Assembly (NCBI GenBank): GCA_046299415.1
Contig: JBKBII010000007.1
Span: forward strand, 113,786-177,785
Length of the DNA: 64,000 bases
DNA from: JBKBII01 sp046299415
GTDB taxonomy: Bacteria; Pseudomonadota; Gammaproteobacteria; Ectothiorhodospirales; Ectothiorhodospiraceae
Direction of reading: 5' to 3'
Under the pieces are notes generated by a model. The model made no database searches. It worked only from the letters and a program-made list of their open reading frames with translations, and was not told the DNA's origin. A program made the translations under genes and the position numbers. Within the stretch, counting starts at the first letter, position 1. Every line of letters starts with the position of its first letter. Shown piece by piece: positions 18,341 through 27,981 of the stretch.

Positions 18341-19768
18341 ATGTCCACTGAGCCGAGGTTCGGGATCGATCAACGCCATCGAGAAGACGCGTCGCGATTG
18401 AATGTGGATGAACGAAAGTCTGCTCAGCCGAGTGTCGGTGCGATTCTGGTCGTTGGCGAGGCACTTTTTGACGTGTTCCCAGAGACATCGAATCAGCCGG
18501 CGCGACAGGTTCTGGGCGGCGCGTCGCTGAACGTCGCTTGGAATCTGGCGCAGATGGGTGTCAATGCGCGATTCGTCGGCGGCATCGGAGACGACGACGC
18601 AGCGCAGCGTTTGCGCGCGAGGCTCGCGACACTCAAGCCGCGAACGGTTGATGGCACGGTTGTCGTCGATCGACCGACTGGGCGGGTCGACGTGCATTTT
18701 GATCGAGGCGAACCGAGTTACGTCATTCCGCCTGATCAAGCGTTCGACCACTTGCCCGATACCGTTGTTGATGAACTCATCGAAGGCTTTGAAAGCGGTG
18801 ATTTTTCTTGGCTTTATCACGGCAGCTTAGCATTCCGATCGAAGCCGATGCAGACCGTGCTCGAGCGGTTGATTCGCGCTGCGCCCCGCCGTTTCTTCGA
18901 TGTGAATCTTCGTTCGCCGTGGTTTTCACTCGATCATATCCACAAGACCGCGCGCGGCGCCGATATCGTGAAGTTGAACGCGGCAGAGTGGGTGTTGCTT
19001 GATCCGTCGGCTGAGGCGGCGATGAATGCGCTGACCTCGTCGCTTCGTCGGCACGCGGTCAATTTTTCGCGATCCGATGCGGAAAAGGTCGGTGAGGGCG
19101 AGGCTGGCAAGGATTTGCGCCGTCTCGATAATGCGCCGTTCTCCGTTGTGATGAGTCAAGTCTATGAGGCGGCTATCTCGACCGCTGAACAGTGGGCCTT
19201 GAAAGTGGGGCTGGTGGTGACGTTGGGTGAGCACGGTGCTTTGTGGGTCGACTATCGCGGCGCGCGGTTTTTTGTGGCGCCCGAACCCGAATGGTTGAGC
19301 GAAGTGCCGGAGCCCGCTGACGCGCTGTCGTCTTCGTCTGGATCTGAAGCCGCGCAGACCGTGCTCACGCGGGGCAATGTGGTCGGTGCGGGTGACGCCT
19401 TCAGCGCCGCCCTGCTTGCTGAATGGTCTGCGGTGGGGGTGCGCGTGACGCAAAGCGACGCGCCTTCACCGGCAACAAGCGCCCTTGGGAGCGCAGTCTC
19501 GAACGGCGTGGTGGATGGCTGGCAAGAGACCATCGGGGGCGTCATGCGCAGGGCTACGCGCTACGCCGGGGCCGTGACCTGTATCGAAGGTGCAACCACC
19601 AGCGACACGGCTTGGTACGCCTCGTTAGTCGCGTCTCTGCCATGCGGTAAGTGGATGGGCTCCACGTCAAGCGTGCCACCGGTGAATCGTGTCAGTTACG
19701 AATCTGACTTTGCGGGAGCGGGCTGGGAACCCGGGTTGTCGCAGGGCAACGATGGGGGCACGAAATGA
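18341..19768 (+). CDS. PfkB-family carbohydrate kinase (fructokinase-like)
   Basis: ATP-dependent sugar kinase of the ribokinase fold. Visible family signatures are VVGEALFDVFPE near the start, the sugar-binding GGASLNVAWNLAQMG and FVGGIGDDD, and the anion-hole and catalytic Asp motif VVGAGDAFSAALL near residue 350. At 475 aa it is about 150 residues longer than typical members. The extra lies in a 35-residue N-terminus, an insert around residues 230-255 and a long C-terminal part after the catalytic motif. ATG 18341 is preceded by GGAGG at 18332-18336. Fructokinase is the closest functional guess; the sugar is not determined. The next small gene overlaps its stop by 4 bases. Confidence 0.9.
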   Translation: MSTEPRFGIDQRHREDASRLNVDERKSAQPSVGAILVVGEALFDVFPETSNQPARQVLGGASLNVAWNLAQMGVNARFVGGIGDDDAAQRLRARLATLKPRTVDGTVVVDRPTGRVDVHFDRGEPSYVIPPDQAFDHLPDTVVDELIEGFESGDFSWLYHGSLAFRSKPMQTVLERLIRAAPRRFFDVNLRSPWFSLDHIHKTARGADIVKLNAAEWVLLDPSAEAAMNALTSSLRRHAVNFSRSDAEKVGEGEAGKDLRRLDNAPFSVVMSQVYEAAISTAEQWALKVGLVVTLGEHGALWVDYRGARFFVAPEPEWLSEVPEPADALSSSSGSEAAQTVLTRGNVVGAGDAFSAALLAEWSAVGVRVTQSDAPSPATSALGSAVSNGVVDGWQETIGGVMRRATRYAGAVTCIEGATTSDTAWYASLVASLPCGKWMGSTSSVPPVNRVSYESDFAGAGWEPGLSQGNDGGTK

Positions 19769-19968
19769 GACGGCGCCGAATTGACGAGGGTCTCGTGCTG
19801 ATCGGCGTATTACTGCTGGTGACCGGGGGTTATTTGTTGTTCGGTGGAGACTTGGTCATGCATCGAATCGCGCCCCAGGGCGGCGGCGTTGGTGGCGTGG
19901 TCGCGCAGGCTTTTGGTGCCGTGCTGACCGTGGCAGGCGTGTATTTTTTATTTCAGTCGAGACGCTGA
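19765..19968 (+). CDS. Small two-helix membrane protein
   Basis: A 67-aa protein with two hydrophobic segments (about residues 9-26 and 43-62) joined by a Gly-rich loop, and Arg clusters at both termini (MRRRR and QSRR). Start and stop overlap with the kinase gene as ATGA, which supports translational coupling and thus a real gene. No family is recognised. Confidence 0.72.
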   Translation: MRRRRIDEGLVLIGVLLLVTGGYLLFGGDLVMHRIAPQGGGVGGVVAQAFGAVLTVAGVYFLFQSRR

Positions 19969-20062
19969 GTGGTCTCTGCAATCTGCGCAACGATGCGCGT
20001 CGTGTGCTTTGGGCCGATCCGGAATCGCTGCGTTTGAACGATGCATAGAGGCGGATCGGTAA

Positions 20063-20443
20063 TCAGGCGTCGCGACTGGCGCCGGCGGCGGCGAGTCGTT
20101 CGAGATACTTCGCCCACAGGTCGTCCTGATCACGACCGATGCGATAGAGATAGTCCCAACTGTAAAGTCCGGTGTCATGACCGTCGGAAAATACCAGCTT
20201 GACCGCGTATTGGCCGATTGGCTCGATGGCGACGATTTCGACGTCGCGCTTTCCGGTTTGCAGCGTTTCTTGTCCGGGGCCGTGGCCAACGACCTCGGCG
20301 GAGGGGCTGTAGACACGCAAGAATTCGCAGGGGAGTTCATGGTGTTCGCCGCCTGGGTAGCGGACCTCGAGGACGCGCGACTTGCGATGTAGATTAAGCG
20401 CTTCGGGGCGTATGCGATCCGTACGGTGGCTGCGCGTATTCAT
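20063..20443 (-). CDS. DUF971 family protein
   Basis: The 126-aa protein matches the DUF971 / gamma-butyrobetaine hydroxylase-like N-terminal domain: a RKSRVLEVRYPGGEHHELPCEFLRV block, then GQYAVKLVFSDGHDTGLYSWDYLY. In larger eukaryotic hydroxylases this small domain binds zinc; the function of the stand-alone bacterial form is unknown. It lies downstream of hslU on the same strand, an arrangement found in Pseudomonas and other gammaproteobacteria. It converges on the small membrane protein gene. Confidence 0.9.
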   Translation of the reverse strand: MNTRSHRTDRIRPEALNLHRKSRVLEVRYPGGEHHELPCEFLRVYSPSAEVVGHGPGQETLQTGKRDVEIVAIEPIGQYAVKLVFSDGHDTGLYSWDYLYRIGRDQDDLWAKYLERLAAAGASRDA

Positions 20444-20537
20444 AGGGTGGCTTGACTCCTCGCTTCGGAAAGTGGCGGCGCCAGTGGTGCCTGTCTGAGC
20501 AAACTAGGCGATTTGGATGGCGGCATCGGATCGCGCG

Positions 20538-21869
20538 TCAGAGGATGTAGCGCGACAGGTCTTCATGCACTGCGAGGTCCGCAAGTCGCTGATCGACGAA
20601 GTTCGCATCCACGACGATGGCGTCCTGTACGTCGGGTGCCTGGTAGGCCACCTCGGCCAACAGGCGCTCCATTAGCGTGTGCAGGCGACGGGCACCGATG
20701 TTTTCGGTGCTCTCATTGACCTGCTGAGCGATTTCCGCGAGGCGCCGTATGCCGTCATCCGTGAAATCAACGGCGACGCCTTCCGTGGCCAGCAGTGCCT
20801 GATACTGTCGCGTCAGACTGGCCGTCGGTTCGGTGAGAATCCGCACGAAATCATCGACATTGAGTGCACTGAGTTCGACTCGGATAGGCAACCGGCCTTG
20901 TAGCTCCGGGATGAGGTCCGAGGGGCGCGCAAAGTGAAACGCACCCGACGCGATGAATAGAATATGGTCGGTGCGAACCATGCCGATTTTCGTATTGACC
21001 GTCGTGCCTTCGATCAGCGGTAACAGATCGCGTTGCACGCCCTCGCGCGAGACGTCGGCGTTGCTTCCACCGCTGTCGGCGCGGCGAGCGACCTTGTCGA
21101 TCTCATCAAGAAACACAATGCCGTGCTGTTCGACGCGTTCCAACGCCGTGGCTTTCGTTTCCTCCGGATGGACCAGCTTGGATGCTTCCTCGTCGATCAG
21201 CGCCCGATAGGCCTCCTGCACGCGCATGCGGCGGCGCTGGGTCCGCCCGCTACCTATCTGTTGAAACAAGCCCTGAAGCTGTTGGGCCATATCTTCCATG
21301 CCGGGCGGCGTCATAAGCTCGACCGATACAGGGCTTGTCGAGATGTCGATTTCGATTTCGCGCTCATCGAGCTGCCCTTCCCGAAACTTTTTGCGCAGTT
21401 TTTGCCGGGTATCAGCATCCTGCGAAGCGGGTTCTGCCTGTGTGAATGAGCTTGAGCGGGGGCGTGGCAATAACGCGTCGAGCACGCGTTCCTCGGCGGC
21501 ATCTTCAGCGCGAGGGCGTAATTCGGCCATGGCTTCTTGGCGTACTTGCTTGATTGCAATATCGGCCAGATCGCGAATGATTGACTCGACATCGCGTCCG
21601 ACATAGCCGACTTCGGTGAACTTTGATGCTTCGATCTTGATGAACGGTGCCTTCGCGAGGCTGGCCAGACGGCGGGCAATTTCAGTTTTTCCGACGCCGG
21701 TCGGGCCGATCATCAGAATGTTTTTAGGCGTGACTTCAGCGCGCAGCGAGGCGTCGAGCTGTTGACGCCGCCAACGATTTCGCAAAGCGACAGCGACGGC
21801 CCGCTTTGCATCGGTCTGACCGACAATGTGACAGTCGAGTGCGGCGACGATTTCGCGCGGGGTCATCAT
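20538..21869 (-). CDS. hslU: HslU, ATPase subunit of the HslVU protease
   Basis: AAA+ unfoldase that feeds substrates to the HslV peptidase in the cytosol; part of the heat-shock protease system. Starting at ATG 21869 it is 443 aa, the usual HslU length. It has MTPREIVAALDCHIVGQ at the N-terminus, Walker A GPTGVGKTE, the pore-loop-bearing segment FTEVGYVGRDVESIIRDL, Walker B IVFLDEIDKVA and a C-terminal tail ending in LSRYIL, which docks into HslV. The start overlaps the hslV stop as ATGA (translational coupling), with a second in-frame ATG right behind it. The frame is open upstream, but that part is the hslV region read out of frame. Confidence 0.98.
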   Translation of the reverse strand: MMTPREIVAALDCHIVGQTDAKRAVAVALRNRWRRQQLDASLRAEVTPKNILMIGPTGVGKTEIARRLASLAKAPFIKIEASKFTEVGYVGRDVESIIRDLADIAIKQVRQEAMAELRPRAEDAAEERVLDALLPRPRSSSFTQAEPASQDADTRQKLRKKFREGQLDEREIEIDISTSPVSVELMTPPGMEDMAQQLQGLFQQIGSGRTQRRRMRVQEAYRALIDEEASKLVHPEETKATALERVEQHGIVFLDEIDKVARRADSGGSNADVSREGVQRDLLPLIEGTTVNTKIGMVRTDHILFIASGAFHFARPSDLIPELQGRLPIRVELSALNVDDFVRILTEPTASLTRQYQALLATEGVAVDFTDDGIRRLAEIAQQVNESTENIGARRLHTLMERLLAEVAYQAPDVQDAIVVDANFVDQRLADLAVHEDLSRYIL

Positions 21870-22465
21870 GCGGTTCGATCTCCATTGGCTTCTGTATTGG
21901 CGCTCGAAACCGGCGACGATCGATCGTCGTGATGGAGCGTTTCGAGCGTGTGCTGATGGTTGGTGTAGACACAAATATCGGCCGCGATGCGCAGGGCTGC
22001 GGCGACGATATCGCGCGAGCTGAGCGACGTATGTTCCAGCAAAGCGCGCCCTGCCGCTTGCGCGTATGCGCCGCCTGAGCCGATCGCGATGACGTCGTGC
22101 TCGGGCTCGATGACGTCACCATTGCCCGAAATCACGAAGGTGCGGTCGCGATCGGCAACCAGCAGCAGGGCTTCGAGGCGTCTCAAGGCACGATCGGATC
22201 GCCAGTCTTTGGCCAGTTCGACCGCAGCGCGGGCAAGCTGTCCCCCGTGTTGCTGAAGCTGTGCTTCGAAACGCTCAAATAGCGTAAAGGCATCGGCGGT
22301 GCCACCTGCGAAGCCCGCCAGAATCGCGTCGTTATGAACGCGTCGGACCTTGCGAGCATTACCCTTCATGATGGTCGAGCCCAGCGAGACCTGACCGTCG
22401 CCACCGATGGTGACGCCGTCATCCCGCCGCGTGCAGCAGATCGTGGTGCCATGAAAGCTTTGCAA
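21866..22465 (-). CDS. hslV: HslV, peptidase subunit of the HslVU protease
   Basis: Threonine protease forming a double hexamer capped by HslU. The N-terminus MQSFHG|TTICC places the catalytic Thr1 directly after a short propeptide, as in other HslV proteins. This fixes the start at a TTG codon (22465-22463), supported by GGGAG 7 bases upstream; no in-frame ATG or GTG is suitable. Family blocks GGDGQVSLG, KVRRVHNDAILAGFAGGTADAF and IGSGGAYAQAAGRAL are present. At 199 aa it is about 20 residues longer than E. coli HslV because of a C-terminal polar tail that includes TLETLHHDDRSS. It is followed by hslU with a 4-base overlap. Confidence 0.97.
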   Translation of the reverse strand: MQSFHGTTICCTRRDDGVTIGGDGQVSLGSTIMKGNARKVRRVHNDAILAGFAGGTADAFTLFERFEAQLQQHGGQLARAAVELAKDWRSDRALRRLEALLLVADRDRTFVISGNGDVIEPEHDVIAIGSGGAYAQAAGRALLEHTSLSSRDIVAAALRIAADICVYTNHQHTLETLHHDDRSSPVSSANTEANGDRTA

Positions 22466-23092
22466 GTCGGTTCTCCCAAAAACGGCCTCAAATACTCGAA
22501 CGCCGGGAAAGGCGGGGTGGCCATTAGCCTGAATGATGGCGCCCGCTCGTAGATCAGTACGCTCAGACGAGTCGCGTGTGTGGATCGCGACGGTGTTAAG
22601 ACGGCGATTGGTTCACCGCGTTGATGCGCCCGGGTGCCTTATCCTCTTCGCGTTTCAGGCGCGGTCGGTTGACGAGTGGTCACTGCGATCGCAGGACTGC
22701 CTGCAGGTGAGCGTTGTGCTCGAGCCGAATTTGAGGTGTCTCGGTCAGGCAAGCTCCGCACCAGAGATCGAGCAGATCTGTAGGCATCAGCGTTAGCGGC
22801 CCCGCAGCCCGACGCCGCGATGCGTTGGAGCGTAGCGCTTGAAACACGGTCTCGCTCGTTGTCGTAGGGCGTATGCTTCACTCAACCACCCCTGGTTAAA
22901 GTCGGGGCAACTCGCCGTTTTTCAATGGCGACGAGTTTGTTGATCGCCACGGTGGTGCCCGCATCGCTTCAGTGCTCATCGTCGGGTGGCCCATGGCTGC
23001 GCGGTCAAGCGTGGCCCTTGATCGGAGATGGATCCGTTCACGCCAAACATCGACACACCGCACGCTTTTCGCCCGCGCGGCCGGCAGGTCAT
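22466..23092. other. Gap between xerC and hslV
   Basis: This 627-base region on the xerC-to-hslV path holds no supported gene, RNA or terminator. The hslVU promoter is expected near its left (22.5 kb) edge; no clear heat-shock promoter was recognised by eye. Confidence 0.4.
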
Positions 23093-24337
23093 CTATTCGT
23101 CGGCGGTTATTTGATTGTTGAAGTTCTTGAGATCGGTCCATTTGTCTGCGTCAGACCGGCGTTCGGCATCTTGATCGGGGCGTTGTCGGCGCGCACGTGG
23201 ATGAGCACGGTCGACGACGGCAGCAAGGTGTTGAAAATCGAGGTGGGTGTAGATTTGAGTCGTCGCGAGGTCTGCGTGTCCCAGTAGTTCCTGGACTCCG
23301 CGTAAGTCCCCGCTAGATTCAAGTACATGCGTTGCACAGGCATGGCGCAATTGATGTGGATGAAGCCCTCGTTCCAAATGGGTCTGGCGCGCGCGCCGAG
23401 CGAGACGCTCTTGAATACTGCGACGGCTTAGCCGCGCGCCACTGACGGCACGAAAAAGGCCAATTTCGGCAGAACACGGAGCGGAACTCGATCCAATGGC
23501 CGCAGGCTTTATGGTGTCGGTTTGCACCGCGTCGTTTGCGAGCCCGAACAGGTCGTTGGTTGCGCGGTCGAGTTCTGCAAGAGCGGCGCGCGCGGCGCAT
23601 CCAACCGGGACGACGCGTTCGCGACTCCCTTTGCCAAGAACGCGGACAAAGCCTTCTCGCTTGATCATGTCGCCGTCTCGGGTGGTCAGCGATGCGAGCT
23701 CGGAGAGGCGCAGGCCAGACGAGTAGAACAGCTCGATCAGTGCGCGATCTCGAATTTCGAGAAAGCGTGCTCGCGCTGGGTCGCGTTGGTGTTCTGGTGA
23801 CGTGATCGGCTCCAGCGGTGTCGTGAGGCGTTCGATTTCTTCGATCGACAATGTATCGGGCAGGCGCCGAGCGAGTTTGGGTCCCCGCAGCCCGAGGCTC
23901 GGATCGACGCCGGTGAGCCGCTCACGTTGGCGCCAGCGGTAGAAAGCTCGCAGGCTCGCAAGGAGTCGTCGCAGGCTGGTTGCGGCCTGTCCCTTACGGG
24001 CGCGGTTAGCAAGTAGACGCCGGAGCATTTCCGGTGTTAGGTCGCCCCAGCCCGTTTCCGATGTATCCGTATCGCCAGCCGGGCTGTGGCTCAAGCGTGT
24101 GGCGCCTCCAGTGCGAGCCACGGGTTTACCGTCGACGATCTCGGCCCAGTCCTTGATGAGGCCCAGGAGGTCGCGAGCATAGTGTTCGGCCGTACGCATC
24201 GAGTGACGACCATCATCCTTCAACGAAGCCCTGAACCGTTCAACTTCGCTTCGCGCGATCTCAAAACCGTCGTGCGATGTAGGGGGATGATCGAGCTTGG
24301 AAGGTTCGAGTGCTTTGTCATTCATCGAGGTGATCAA
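23093..24337 (-). CDS. xerC: Tyrosine recombinase XerC
   Basis: Site-specific recombinase that, with XerD, resolves chromosome dimers at dif. All catalytic residues are visible: Arg in SGLRLSELASL, Lys in VLGKGSRERVVP, His-x-x-Arg in HPHQLRHACATH, and the second His and nucleophilic Tyr in LGHADLATTQIYTHLD. The N-terminal SAM-like domain is interrupted by a polar insert (about residues 75-95), and another insert occurs around residues 255-290. Together with a C-terminal tail these bring the length to 414 aa, against about 300 for typical XerC. The position after DUF484 in the lysA-dapF-DUF484-xerC cluster identifies it as the housekeeping XerC and not a mobile-element integrase. Confidence 0.95.
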   Translation of the reverse strand: MITSMNDKALEPSKLDHPPTSHDGFEIARSEVERFRASLKDDGRHSMRTAEHYARDLLGLIKDWAEIVDGKPVARTGGATRLSHSPAGDTDTSETGWGDLTPEMLRRLLANRARKGQAATSLRRLLASLRAFYRWRQRERLTGVDPSLGLRGPKLARRLPDTLSIEEIERLTTPLEPITSPEHQRDPARARFLEIRDRALIELFYSSGLRLSELASLTTRDGDMIKREGFVRVLGKGSRERVVPVGCAARAALAELDRATNDLFGLANDAVQTDTIKPAAIGSSSAPCSAEIGLFRAVSGARLSRRSIQERLARRARQTHLERGLHPHQLRHACATHVLESSGDLRGVQELLGHADLATTQIYTHLDFQHLAAVVDRAHPRARRQRPDQDAERRSDADKWTDLKNFNNQITADE

Positions 24338-24561
24338 CCGACGTGGCTAAGAGCGGGGCCGGACAGTCCGTTAGGGCAGTATCGAGGAAAACGGCGCGCG
24401 GGATGCCGTGCGAGGCGCGAGACAAAGAAGCCGCACGATGAGGAAGCCCGTGTTGCGTCGCGCGTCGATCGGTTGGCGAACGAATGTATTCGGCGTTTTA
24501 GGGGTTCACCGGTTCGCGGTTGGTTGTCACGAGTGACCTCCCCGCTGCGTTGTGCTCGTGA

Positions 24562-25623
24562 TCAGGTCGATGAGGCTCTTGCAGAAACAAGCGCTGCGGC
24601 ACAGAGATCGGCGAGGGAGTCGATCAGGAAAGTGCCCATGTCACTTTGAAAGCGCTCGAGATCTTTAGCTCCTATGGCGAGCAAGCCGATCCCTTTGTAG
24701 CCGTCAGCTTGGGTCGCCGAATGGGTCGCTGCATCAGGATGACCGTCGAGCGTGTTAGCGAGGCGAACCCGCAGGGGCGCCAGAATCGCGGAACCGAACT
24801 CTTGACCCGCGCCGCCAAAGGCTGCTCTTAGGCGTGTTTGACGGTGCCGTCCGCATAGCACGGTGCCTGCTTCAATGATGTCTTGCAAAACCGACCAGGC
24901 GTCGTCGTCCATGCAGTACTTGAGAGGTAAAGCGGCGTTGGCTGAAACCGCTCTGAGCGCGGGTGGGTAAAGCAGGATCTCCACACGTTCGTCAGTCAGG
25001 TTTTCGCGCAGCTCATTGCAAATGGTCGCGAGCACCGTTTCCGAGTCATTCGTGCCAAGAAGGCGGCAGGAGAGGCGATGCAGTCGCTCGACCAGACGCT
25101 GGTTGGTCGCCGCGGTGTGGAATACGGCTTGCAGCTGGTTGCGGTGATAGGCATCGCGTTCGCGGAAGTAGCGCAGCTTGGCTTCTAGCAAGGAGGTCGC
25201 GCCACGGACCGGATGGGGGATCGTCAGCACCTCCAACAGGGGAATGTGGTTGACGAAAAAATCCGGATGCGCGCGTAACCACTGTTCAATGTCTTTTGAA
25301 GTAAGTTGAACATCAGGGGTTTCTGCATCCCGATCGGTATCAGGCGTCGATGATGGTGCCGTGATCGACTTTCTGACCGTGCTCTTCAGTTCTCGTCGGG
25401 GCTTCTTTACGGCACTTTGGGTCGCGTGCTTTGGGTCGGATTTGGATTTCCGAGCGCTTTTCGGATCGTCAGGGCTTGCTGCGCGTCGCGTGGACTTTGC
25501 CGCCTGTCGGGCCGACGCAGGCTTCTCGTTGTGCTCACTCGCGCGCTCTGAGTCAGCCTCTGAAGTCGTCTGAGCACTGGATTGCGAATCGGTATCGGAG
25601 TCTGTCGGCGAACGGACGGTCAT
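24562..25623 (-). CDS. DUF484 family protein
   Basis: Conserved gammaproteobacterial protein of unknown biochemical role, found between dapF and xerC. The core starts at SKDIEQWLRAHPDFFVNHIPLLEVLTIPHP and has a helical region around LRYFRERDAYHRNQL, followed by a GAF-like C-terminal domain. ATG 25623 gives 353 aa. The first 110 or so residues are a low-complexity Ser/Lys/Thr/Ala/Asp-rich stretch not usual in the family, in which the core alone is about 220 residues. No membrane segment or signal peptide is present. Confidence 0.92.
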   Translation of the reverse strand: MTVRSPTDSDTDSQSSAQTTSEADSERASEHNEKPASARQAAKSTRRAASPDDPKSARKSKSDPKHATQSAVKKPRRELKSTVRKSITAPSSTPDTDRDAETPDVQLTSKDIEQWLRAHPDFFVNHIPLLEVLTIPHPVRGATSLLEAKLRYFRERDAYHRNQLQAVFHTAATNQRLVERLHRLSCRLLGTNDSETVLATICNELRENLTDERVEILLYPPALRAVSANAALPLKYCMDDDAWSVLQDIIEAGTVLCGRHRQTRLRAAFGGAGQEFGSAILAPLRVRLANTLDGHPDAATHSATQADGYKGIGLLAIGAKDLERFQSDMGTFLIDSLADLCAAALVSARASST

Positions 25624-25916
25624 GGGTGCAATGAAATCTCGGTGATGACTTCGGCGCAAGTCATGTGGATGTGTCGGAATTGAGCCTTGGGGTCGCGCGC
25701 GCTTGGTCACAAGCCTCAGGCACACGTCTCGCCCGGTAGATCCGGTAGATAATAGACCGGAACCGTCGTGCGTCTTGCTGCGACAAGCGCGAGACGCGTC
25801 GATGACGACTAGGCCCTCGTGTTCGTTGCGATTTGGCAGTTCTCGAATCCCCGATCGCCTTAGTTTAAAGATCGATTCGCGGATGAAACTGCTTGACGCT
25901 CAGCATTTACCCGGGG

Positions 25917-27647
25917 CTATTGCGGGACTGGGAACGCCGCGAGATTGATCTGGCCATCAAAAACAACGCGAGCGGGGCCGCTCATCAGCGCGTGTTCGCC
26001 CTCACCTTTCCACTCTATCACGAGCTCGCCACCGTTCAGTGTGACTGTCGTTCTGGGCTTGATTCGCGCTCGTTTGGCGAAGGCCACCATCGCTGCGGTC
26101 GCGCCCGTGCCGCAGGCTTCGGTCTCGCCGGCGCCGCGTTCGAAAACACGCACCCGCAGACCATCCGAGCCTGTCACTTGCGCGAAGCCGACGTTGACGC
26201 TACGCGGAAATGCCGGGTGTGACTGCAGGGCGCGACCAAGTCGCTCGACGGGAGCCTTGTCAATGTTATCGACCTCGATCACGGCGTGGGGATTGCCCAG
26301 GCCGACGACAGTGAATCGAACGCTGCGCAGCGACTCACTTGGGGCTGTAGGGACAGCGGGTTCAGCGTCGACATCAGGCTCGAGACGCAGACAGAAATCA
26401 CCGTTATCCCGGGCAGTAACGTCGGCGTGCGTCGCGTCGAACGGTATCGCATCAGGCGAGAATGTAGGCACGCCCATCGCCACTCGAACGTCAGCACCAA
26501 GGTGATCTGCATGCCGTCGTTCGATGTCGAGCGTCAGTAGTCCGGCCAAGGTTTCAACGATCACACAATTTTTGGTTGTCAAAGCAGCGCGCTGAACAAA
26601 GGCCGCAAAACAGCGGGCGCCGTTGCCACAGTGTTCGACCTCGCCGCCATCGGCATTGAAGATACGATAGCGGAAGTCCGCGTCCGGCGAGTTCGATGGT
26701 TCGACCACGAGAATCTGGTCACAGCCGATACCCCGATGGCGATCGGCCAGATGTCGCAGGTTTTGTGGCGACAGGTCGACGGATTGGCGGATGCCGTCGA
26801 TGACGACGAAGTCATTGCCGAGCCCGTGCATCTTGGTGAAGGCCAGACTTTGTACAACGCCGCGCGGCGAGCGGCTGAGTCGCGAATCGATTTCGCTACG
26901 ACCAGCTTTGTCGCCATACCCATGAGGGTCAGGGGCCGGGTCATCGGCGTAAACACGCCCGAACACCAACAGGTGACGATCACCGTAGGTCTCGACGGTC
27001 AGATCGATCAGCCCAGCGGCTCGCAGTTGCTCGGCGACTTCTTCGGGACGGAGTGCGGCCGCGAGGGATGCCGCAAAGTCTCGGCGCAGAATCTCGGGCT
27101 CGTTCGCGGCGTATCGCTCGACCATCGCTGCAAGGCTCGCCTCGTCGTCGGGTCGACGCAAATCCATCAGGAAAAACCGACTGCCACCGGCCGACCGAGG
27201 ATAGGCGAGGCGCTTGATGCTCTGCCACAACTGATTCGGCTGATGTAAGTGGTGCAGCAGGCTGTTCGAAATCAGCGTCGCGAAGCGTTGCGGTTGGCCG
27301 TCGGGCGTGAGCCAAGGCGAGAGCGCATCGCGGCACTCGACGCGTAGGCGGGAGCCCGCAGGATGATGCTGCCGCAGTTGACGGCCCGCGTCGAGCATCG
27401 CCGACGCTGCATCGATACCGAGCACAGAGCATTGCGGGTGTGCTGCGGCGAAACGCAATGCCACATCGCCGGGGCCGCAGCCGATGTCCAACACGACGCC
27501 TGTCAGCGGGGCAGCGGCAGTGATGTCAGAAAAAATCGACGCGAACAGATCGACGAAGGCTTGATGCGGAGCGTCAAAATCCGCAGCGGCGTACGCGGTA
27601 GCCTGCTCTGGATCGTGCATGCATTCGGGTTCAAGTCGGCGCTGCAT
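25917..27647 (-). CDS. dapF: Class I methyltransferase - diaminopimelate epimerase fusion
   Basis: One uninterrupted 576-aa frame. Residues 1-235 form a SAM-dependent methyltransferase: motif I VLDIGCGPGDVALRFA, then VLGIDAASAMLDAGR and a SNSLLHHLHQP loop. After a polar linker (about 236-268), the rest is a complete DapF, which interconverts LL- and meso-diaminopimelate for lysine and peptidoglycan. It has FTKMHGLGNDFVVID, the catalytic Cys pair in EHCGNGARC and ETEACGTGATA, and GLGNPHAVI. Codons before the DapF block include no ATG or GTG close by; only TTG/GTG within the end of the methyltransferase could start a separate DapF, and neither has a clear ribosome binding site. ATG at 27620 is an alternative start for the whole protein. 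The methyl acceptor is unknown. Confidence 0.93.
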   Translation of the reverse strand: MQRRLEPECMHDPEQATAYAAADFDAPHQAFVDLFASIFSDITAAAPLTGVVLDIGCGPGDVALRFAAAHPQCSVLGIDAASAMLDAGRQLRQHHPAGSRLRVECRDALSPWLTPDGQPQRFATLISNSLLHHLHQPNQLWQSIKRLAYPRSAGGSRFFLMDLRRPDDEASLAAMVERYAANEPEILRRDFAASLAAALRPEEVAEQLRAAGLIDLTVETYGDRHLLVFGRVYADDPAPDPHGYGDKAGRSEIDSRLSRSPRGVVQSLAFTKMHGLGNDFVVIDGIRQSVDLSPQNLRHLADRHRGIGCDQILVVEPSNSPDADFRYRIFNADGGEVEHCGNGARCFAAFVQRAALTTKNCVIVETLAGLLTLDIERRHADHLGADVRVAMGVPTFSPDAIPFDATHADVTARDNGDFCLRLEPDVDAEPAVPTAPSESLRSVRFTVVGLGNPHAVIEVDNIDKAPVERLGRALQSHPAFPRSVNVGFAQVTGSDGLRVRVFERGAGETEACGTGATAAMVAFAKRARIKPRTTVTLNGGELVIEWKGEGEHALMSGPARVVFDGQINLAAFPVPQ

Positions 27648-27981
27648 TGGGTCCGCTGAGTCGTGAAAGCTGAGTCGAAAGGAATGCTGTGATGTTTCGG
27701 ATTCTTGACTAGTTTGCGGCTCGTGTCATTTGGAGTGTGACCCCGGTTTACGCGAGGGCCTCACGAGCTTGGGTGGCTCTGGGTCATGGAGCCGTGGCGG
27801 GTGTTGCAGTTAGGACGAGCTGCATCGTGCGCCACCTTCAAACGAGTCTGCCTGAATGACCTGTTTCACCGTGTCTCGACTGGGCGACTCGGGCCGAGTG
27901 CTCTGGAGGTGGTGATGGTCTGACCCGTGTTCGATCGGTCGCTGGGAGTGGCCTCGGTCGTTCGTCGTGCGACTCGTGATC
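27648..27981. other. Gap between lysA and the dapF fusion
   Basis: These 334 bases separate two genes usually close together. No coding sequence or terminator is evident, though the DapF fusion may have its own promoter here. Confidence 0.35.

Noticed and set aside
23093..24337. Tyrosine recombinase as a prophage or integron integrase
   Set aside because: Its place in the lptM-lysA-dapF-DUF484-xerC cluster identifies it as housekeeping XerC.
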